The notes beneath the pieces were generated by a model that did not search any database, had not been told where the DNA came from, and worked only from the letters and a program-made list of their open reading frames with translations. A DNA stretch of 64,000 bases from DTFZ01 sp050260375 (GTDB lineage Bacteria > Bacillota > Clostridia > Christensenellales > SZUA-584), in the NCBI GenBank assembly GCA_050260375.1, contig JBLNCA010000006.1, positions 130,698 to 194,697 on the forward strand, in the 5' to 3' direction. Shown piece by piece: positions 60,270 to 64,000 of the stretch; positions within the stretch are counted from its first letter, which is position 1; every line of letters starts with the position of its first letter. A program made the translations under genes and the position numbers.

Positions 60270-61191
60270 CGTCTTTCCTCCTGGTCAGCAGGTAAAGCAG
60301 CGCCATTCTTACGGCAACTCCGTTAGTTACCTGCGTGGTTATCGCGGAATTATCTGCGTCCGCCACATCGCTTGAAAGCTCTACTCCCCTGTTAATAGGG
60401 CCGGGGTGCATTATAAGCACGTCTTTTTTGCACGCTTTGAGCGCCTGTTCGTTTAATCCGAAAAAGTTGTGGTATTCGCGCACGGACGGCAGCAAAGCGC
60501 CTTCAAGCCGTTCTTTTTGTATTCTTAACGCCATTACCACGTCGGCGTTTTCTACCGCCTGCTCGACGCTATTCGTTATGCGCGCGCCCGTCTTTTCGAT
60601 TTCGGGAGGCATCATAGTGTTCATGCCGCAAAGCGTAACGTTTGCTCCGAGGGCTTTGAGGCCCCAAAGGTTGCTCCTCGCTACGCGGCTGTGCGATATG
60701 TCGCCTATTATCGAAACGTTGAGGCCTGCAATACTGCCGAACTTCTCTTTCATCGTAAACATGTCCAAAAGCGCCTGCGTCGGGTGCTCGTGCGTGCCGT
60801 CGCCCGCGTTTATTACGCTGCCGCTGAAGTTGTCGGCAAGAAACTTGGGCGCGCCCGACATAGGATGGCGTATAACCACGACGTCAGTTTCCATTGCTTC
60901 AATTGTCTTGCCGGTATCGAGCAGCGTTTCGCCCTTGTTGACGCTGCTTGAAGATACGCCGAGGTTGCTGAACGTAGCGCCCAGGTACTTCGCCGCAAGC
61001 TCGAAGCTTAATCTCGTTCTCGTGCTGTTCTCATAGAACAGCGCCACTATGGATTTCCCCTGAAGATGGGGCATCTTTTTCGCGTTCTGCATAAGAAGCT
61101 GTTTCATAGTCGCGGCGGAGTCGAGTATCAGGTTTATTTCGTCCGCACTCATGCCCTGCAGCCCCAGTATGTCTTTGGATTTTAACAGCAT
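60259..61191 (-). CDS. pyrB: Aspartate carbamoyltransferase catalytic subunit
   Basis: A 310-residue PyrB. Carbamoyl-phosphate residues are in NSTRTRLSFE (about 55) and HPTQALLDM (about 135). No pyrI regulatory gene is next to it, as is usual for PyrR-controlled operons. GGAGAAC precedes ATG 61191. Confidence 0.97.
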   Translation of the reverse strand: MLLKSKDILGLQGMSADEINLILDSAATMKQLLMQNAKKMPHLQGKSIVALFYENSTRTRLSFELAAKYLGATFSNLGVSSSSVNKGETLLDTGKTIEAMETDVVVIRHPMSGAPKFLADNFSGSVINAGDGTHEHPTQALLDMFTMKEKFGSIAGLNVSIIGDISHSRVARSNLWGLKALGANVTLCGMNTMMPPEIEKTGARITNSVEQAVENADVVMALRIQKERLEGALLPSVREYHNFFGLNEQALKACKKDVLIMHPGPINRGVELSSDVADADNSAITTQVTNGVAVRMALLYLLTRRKDDVN

Positions 61192-61215
61192 ATAGTTCTC
61201 CGTTTTATATTTTTC

Positions 61216-61369
61216 ACCCCATCAAGCCTCACGTCTTGCTGGGGACCCCGGATTATTACCCCATCAAGCCTCACGTCTTGCAGGGGACCCCGGATTATTA
61301 CCCCATCAAGCCTCACGTCTTGCTGGAGACCCGGATTATTACCCCATAAAGCTTTCGGCTTTATGATGT
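61216..61369. repeat. Tandem array of palindromic elements between pyrR and pyrB
   Basis: Three direct repeats with a 42 bp period (61216, 61258, 61300; the third lacks one base): ACCCCATCAAG, CCTCACGT, CTTGCTGGGG, ACCCCGGATTATT. A fourth partial unit (61341-61369) has another stem, CATAAAGC/GCTTTATG. They are transcribed in the leader of pyrB. Confidence 0.93.
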
Positions 61370-61375
61370 TTCTCT

Positions 61376-61405
61376 TATAAAAAAACCTTATCTGCTGATA
61401 AGGTT
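61376..61405 (-). terminator. Terminator immediately after pyrR
   Basis: Minus strand: AACCTTATC, AGCA, GATAAGGTT followed by seven T residues; the hairpin begins within the pyrR stop codon. No PyrR-binding motif was found beside it, so it may limit transcription of the eight downstream genes. Confidence 0.82.
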
Positions 61406-61944
61406 CATACGGGCAAATCGTTTATTGCGACGTTGTCAACGCCGTCAAATTCGGTAACGCGCACGCATACCACCTCGTTCTTCGAAGTAGGTATGTTCTT
61501 GCCCACATAATCCGCGCGTATCGGAAGCTCCCTGTGGCCTCTGTCCACAACTACGGCAAGCTGTATATAGCTCGGACGGCCAAGGTCCATAAGCGCGTCA
61601 AGAGCCGCCCTTACCGTTCGCCCGGTGTATATAACGTCGTCGCACAGCACTATTGTCTTGTTGTTGATGTCAAAGCATATGTCGGTGCCGTTTATTATCG
61701 GGTGGTCGGAAAGCAGCGACAAATCGTCCCTGTAAAACGTTATGTCGAGCGAGCCTATGTCTACGCGCACGCCCTCAAACTCTTCGATATACTTCGCTAT
61801 GCGCTTTGCGAGCGGCACGCCGCGCCGCTGTATGCCTATAAGCGCCATGTTCTGGGCGCCGTTGTTTTTCTCGATTATCTCGTGCGCTATGCGCTTAAGC
61901 GCCCGCTCCAGCGCAACGCTGTCCATTATTAGAGCCTTGTCCAT
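61405..61944 (-). CDS. pyrR: pyr operon attenuator protein / uracil phosphoribosyltransferase PyrR
   Basis: A 179-residue PyrR that binds pyr mRNA in response to UMP. It has the PRPP motif VLCDDVIYTGRT and the basic segment GIQRRGVPLAKRI. ATG 61944 follows AAAGGAGC. It is the first gene of the operon and its own leader carries the attenuator. Confidence 0.97.
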   Translation of the reverse strand: MDKALIMDSVALERALKRIAHEIIEKNNGAQNMALIGIQRRGVPLAKRIAKYIEEFEGVRVDIGSLDITFYRDDLSLLSDHPIINGTDICFDINNKTIVLCDDVIYTGRTVRAALDALMDLGRPSYIQLAVVVDRGHRELPIRADYVGKNIPTSKNEVVCVRVTEFDGVDNVAINDLPV

Positions 61945-61962
61945 AAAAACGCTCCTTTCTTG

Positions 61963-62036
61963 CACCCCAAAAAGTCTACAACTTTTTGGGGGCCCCGCCT
62001 ATACCCCAAAAAGCCTTACGACTTACTATAGACCTA
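61963..62036. repeat. Two palindromic elements between the attenuator and pyrR
   Basis: 61963-62002 is near-canonical (ACCCCAAAAAG, TCTACAA, CTTTTTGGGG, GCCCCG). 62002-62036 starts like the family (TACCCCAAAAAGCCTTACG) but its second arm is degraded. They separate the attenuator terminator from the pyrR ribosome site. Confidence 0.87.
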
Positions 62037-62038
62037 TC

Positions 62039-62064
62039 AAAAAAGCCTTGCCGACGGCAAGGCT
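62039..62064 (-). terminator. Attenuator terminator of the pyr operon
   Basis: Minus strand: GCCTTGCC, GTC, GGCAAGGC and six T residues. Its 5' arm can instead pair with the GGCAAGG at the end of the PyrR-binding loop to form an antiterminator. Confidence 0.92.
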
Positions 62065-62091
62065 GAACGATTACATACACAAATAAACGTA

Positions 62092-62123
62092 CCTTGCCGG
62101 ACTCTCGTGGTCCGATTTAAAGG
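62092..62123 (-). promoter_or_regulatory. PyrR-binding loop (anti-antiterminator)
   Basis: Minus strand: CCTTTAAAT, stem CGGAC/GTCCG around CACGAGA, then GGCAAGG. CCTT/AAGG forms the lower stem and CGAGAG matches the conserved CGnGAG loop. UMP-bound PyrR stabilising this structure would free the terminator at 62039-62064. Confidence 0.9.
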
Positions 62124-62142
62124 ATACTTATTTCTTGAAAAT

Positions 62143-62171
62143 AACATATCATAATACTCCTCATTTGTCCA
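62143..62171 (-). promoter_or_regulatory. Promoter of the pyr operon
   Basis: -35 TGGACA (62171-62166), 17 bp, -10 TATGTT (62148-62143) with extended TG. The leader starts ~15 nt before the PyrR-binding loop. Confidence 0.72.
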
Positions 62172-62196
62172 TTCATTTTTTATAATTATATAAATA

Positions 62197-62225
62197 TTGT
62201 TAATGCCCGCTTAATCTGATAGAAT
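62197..62225 (+). promoter_or_regulatory. Promoter of the HAD/flavodoxin pair
   Basis: TTGTTA (62197-62202), 17 bp, TAGAAT (62220-62225) with extended TG, 38 bp before ATG 62263; divergent from the pyr promoter. Confidence 0.72.
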
Positions 62226-62262
62226 CCCCGTAACGGTATTTTTTGCTTGCGGCGGTTTAATT

Positions 62263-63069
62263 ATGATAATTTTAAACGACATAGAATGTTTTATACTCGA
62301 TATGGACGGAACTATATATCTCGGGGAGCGCGTACTCCCCGGAGCGCCCGAATTGCTGCGGCTGCTTGAAGCGCGCGGCACGGCGTATTACTTTTTTACA
62401 AACAATTCTTCGGCTTCGGCGTACGACTACATCGCAAAGCTCAAGCGGCTGGGGCTGGGAGAGTACGAAAGAAAAAGCATAATTACTTCCGTCGACGTGA
62501 CTATAGACTATATCAAAAGTACATACGGAGCAAATGCGAGCGCTTATGTGGTAGGCACTCCCGCGCTTTTGGAGCAGCTGAAAAGCGCCGGGATAGAGTG
62601 CGCGGATTCTGGCAGGCCCGATTGCCTCGTAGTGGGCTTCGACACTACGCTCCGCTATGAAAGGGCCAACAGGGCGCTGGAGCTGCTGCGCGAAGGCGTT
62701 CCGTTCCTCGGGGTCAACATAGACGCGGTGTGCCCGCTGGACGGCGGAAAGGTGCTGCTCGACTGCGGCAGCATATGCGCAATGCTAACCCACGCATCCG
62801 GAGTAAAGCCAAAGTTCCTTGGCAAGCCGTTCGCAGAAACGGCGGAATATATATGCAAGACGACTGGCATACCTCCCGGAAAAACCGCCGTCGTCGGAGA
62901 CCGCCTTTATACCGACATGCGCTTTGCCGCCGAAAACGGCATGTGCTCCATAGGCGTGTTGTCGGGCGAGATGACGCGCGAAGATATATATAAAAGCGAT
63001 TTAAAGCTCGATTATATTTTCAGCGGCGTTCAGGAGCTGTGCGACAGCTTAAAGCAAGCTGATATTTGA
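62263..63069 (+). CDS. HAD-IIA (NagD/AraL-like) phosphatase
   Basis: A 268-residue HAD hydrolase of the NagD/p-nitrophenyl-phosphatase type. The nucleophile is in LDMDGTIYLG, motif II is TNNSS and the late GDRLYTDMRFA holds metal-binding Asp residues; a C2 cap lies between. Substrates of this class are small sugar or nucleotide phosphates; none can be assigned. The ribosome site is weak (GGCGG). Confidence 0.88.
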   Translation: MIILNDIECFILDMDGTIYLGERVLPGAPELLRLLEARGTAYYFFTNNSSASAYDYIAKLKRLGLGEYERKSIITSVDVTIDYIKSTYGANASAYVVGTPALLEQLKSAGIECADSGRPDCLVVGFDTTLRYERANRALELLREGVPFLGVNIDAVCPLDGGKVLLDCGSICAMLTHASGVKPKFLGKPFAETAEYICKTTGIPPGKTAVVGDRLYTDMRFAAENGMCSIGVLSGEMTREDIYKSDLKLDYIFSGVQELCDSLKQADI

Positions 63070-63109
63070 TATATTCCGCAAATATACTTTTAGTCAGGAG
63101 GGTGAGTTT

Positions 63110-63682
63110 ATGAAAGCGGTACTGGTTAACGGAAGCCCGAGAGAAAAAGGCAACACGTATTATATGCTCTCTGTAGTGGCGAAAGAGCTGGAATCAAGAG
63201 GCGTGGGCACGCGCATAATACAGGCTGGAGGCCGGGACATACACGGCTGCACAGCGTGCGAAGCGTGCAGGAAGAGCGATAAGCCGCGTTGCGCGTTTGG
63301 CGACGACATAGTGAACGAGGCTATTGAGGCCATAGAGCAGGCCGACGCGCTGGTACTCGGCTCCCCCGTATATTTCGGAAGCCTTACGGCGCAGATGAAA
63401 GCGTTTATCGACAGGGTGGGCTACGCCGGAAGGCCGCACAAGCTTTTAAAAGGCAAGGTGTGCGCGAGCGTGGCCGTAGCGCGGCGCAACGGCGCGCTTT
63501 TCGCTTTCAACTCTATGAACAACCTGTTCACTATAGGCGAGGCTATAGTCGTGAGCTCGAGCTATTGGAACCAGGGCGTGGGAAGGCTGCCCGGCGAGGC
63601 GGAAATGGACGAGGAAGGCATAGACACGATGAAAACGCTCGGGCAAAATATGGCCGATGTATTGTTCGCGCTGAAAAAGTAG
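63110..63682 (+). CDS. Flavodoxin-fold FMN-dependent oxidoreductase
   Basis: A 190-residue NADPH-dependent FMN reductase-like protein: NGSPREKGNT phosphate loop at 7-16, GSPVYFGSLTAQMKAFIDR, and a cysteine pair CTACEACRK that is typical of iron-sulfur-flavoprotein relatives. Electron partner unknown. AGGAGGG precedes ATG 63110. Probably co-transcribed with the HAD gene 40 bp upstream. Confidence 0.87.
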   Translation: MKAVLVNGSPREKGNTYYMLSVVAKELESRGVGTRIIQAGGRDIHGCTACEACRKSDKPRCAFGDDIVNEAIEAIEQADALVLGSPVYFGSLTAQMKAFIDRVGYAGRPHKLLKGKVCASVAVARRNGALFAFNSMNNLFTIGEAIVVSSSYWNQGVGRLPGEAEMDEEGIDTMKTLGQNMADVLFALKK

Positions 63683-63697
63683 AACGTATTGACTATA

Positions 63698-63777
63698 TAC
63701 CCCAAAAAGCCTCACGGCTTTTTGGGGACCCCGTATACACACCCCAGCAAGCTTTACGGCTTTTTGGGGACCCCGTA
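63698..63777. repeat. Two tandem palindromic elements after the flavodoxin gene
   Basis: 63698-63736 is canonical (TACCCCAAAAAG, CCTCACGG, CTTTTTGGGG, ACCCCGTA). 63736-63777 has arms CCCCAGCAAGC/GCTTTTTGGGG. Reading through both in one frame gives TPQKASRLFGDPV and a near copy. Confidence 0.94.
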
Positions 63778-63786
63778 TAAAAAGCA

Positions 63787-63812
63787 AAGCCCGGCTTATT
63801 GCCGGGCTTATA
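63787..63812. terminator. Bidirectional hairpin terminator
   Basis: AAGCCCGGC, TTATT, GCCGGGCTT. It closes the plus-strand HAD/flavodoxin unit; the T tract is in fact better on the minus strand (TTTGCTTTTT). Confidence 0.7.
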
Positions 63813-63881
63813 TTGTATAAGAAAACCCCGCGTTAGACGTGGGGTTCAGTAAAGCTTAAGCGATGAGGCAAGACATAAAAA

Positions 63882-63941
63882 CTCCTTTTGATTTAAAATG
63901 AAGTGCGGTCTGGCAACTGCACTACCATAAATCAAAAGGAG
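63882..63941 (+). promoter_or_regulatory. Leader hairpin hiding the tnpA ribosome site
   Basis: CTCCTTTTGATTT (63882-63894) pairs perfectly with AAATCAAAAGGAG (63929-63941), with an inner stem AGTGCGGT/ACTGCACT. The GGAG of tnpA is inside the stem. A ribosome-site-sequestering hairpin is known for IS200. Confidence 0.85.
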
Positions 63942-63951
63942 GATAAATAAC

Positions 63952-64000
63952 ATGAAGGATGTACACAGCTTATCACATACGAGGTGGAACTGGAAGCTAT
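63952..64000 (+). CDS. tnpA: IS200-type transposase TnpA, partial at right edge
   Basis: The first 16 residues (MKDVHSLSHTRWNWKL) match the characteristic N-terminus of Y1 HUH transposases of IS200, which cut single-stranded DNA at hairpin ends. The catalytic HUH and Tyr are beyond the window. AAAAGGAGG precedes ATG 63952. Confidence 0.9.
   Translation, partial: MKDVHSLSHTRWNWKL

Larger units (their letters stand above)
63820..64000 (+). mobile_element. IS200/IS605-family insertion sequence, left end
   Basis: The left-end hairpin AACCCC-GCGTTAGACGT-GGGGTT (63824-63846) is followed by a leader with a long stem-loop and a tnpA start. No target duplication or terminal inverted repeat is seen, as expected for this family. 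The rest lies outside the window. Confidence 0.9.

Noticed and set aside
61216..61369. The tandem array as a CRISPR
   Set aside because: Units follow each other directly with a constant 42 bp period; there are no unique spacers and no cas genes.
61192..61404. A second PyrR-binding attenuator before pyrB
   Set aside because: I looked for the CGnGAG loop with flanking CCTT/AAGG on the minus strand and saw none; only a plain terminator and repeats are present.
63446..63787. Reading frames on both strands crossing the repeats after the flavodoxin gene
   Set aside because: They exist because the repeat is open in most frames; the rest overlaps the flavodoxin gene and lacks a start signal.

Overview
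The window comes from a spore-forming member of the Clostridia (Bacillota). The sporulation genes sigG, spoIIIAA-AH, spoIIP and gpr are all here. Operon layouts are low-GC Gram-positive (hrcA-grpE-dnaK with a CIRCE operator, rimP-nusA-ylxR-ylxQ-infB-rbfA, a PyrR-attenuated pyr operon, a leucine T-box). The tRNA genes encode CCA. At least six genes appear to start with TTG. I cannot name the genus from sequence alone. Almost every gene lies on the minus strand.

Layout in window order: dnaK (cut by the left edge), grpE, hrcA and CIRCE (1-3312); hemW-lepA (3329-6353), with a divergent LUD-domain gene (6361-7055); the nine-gene rimP-to-ribF translation operon (7106-15189); pgeF-nrdR, ylmC and sigG (15312-17930); ispA-xseB-xseA-folD-tsaD paralogue-nusB-DUF2273-amaP-asp23 (17975-23894); the complete spoIIIA operon (23928-28745); leuACD behind a T-box (28782-32484); hppA (32565-34800); a three-gene 2-hydroxyacyl-CoA dehydratase activase-like cluster (34905-37938); an AT-rich stretch with a broken membrane-protein gene and a four-tRNA cluster (37978-39614); SEC-C protein, isocitrate dehydrogenase and an EF-G-like GTPase (39661-43693); a membrane protein, an orphan anti-sigma-like protein, an SRAP protein, the B12-dependent nrdJ with NrdR boxes, and murI (43927-49222); spoIIP-gpr (49279-51450); the whole pyrimidine operon pyrR-B-C-F-carA-carB-pyrK-D-E (51508-62171, transcribed right to left); a plus-strand HAD phosphatase/flavodoxin pair (62197-63682); and the left end of an IS200/IS605 element (63820-64000).

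The least ordinary feature is a family of ~40 bp palindromic elements, at least a dozen copies or remnants. The core is CCCCAAAAAG, a short loop, then CTTTTTGGGG, flanked by ACCCCGTA. Copies lie between genes, in tandem arrays, in the pyrR and pyrB leaders, and inside proteins. One is translated in the linker of IF-2, two make up most of the SpoIIP N-terminus, and a shortened copy supplies the C-terminus of the TsaD paralogue. Five of the six frames of the canonical unit are open, one reading TPQKASRLFGDPV. Copies with different stems keep base pairing. The behaviour recalls Rickettsia palindromic elements, but I do not recognise this family.

Regulation is unusually legible: CIRCE over hrcA, a PyrR attenuator before pyrR, a T-box before leuA, tandem NrdR boxes on the nrdJ promoter, a hairpin in the rimP-nusA leader, a SigE-like promoter whose predicted start is the A of the spoIIIAA ATG, and an IS200 leader hairpin that buries the transposase ribosome-binding site.
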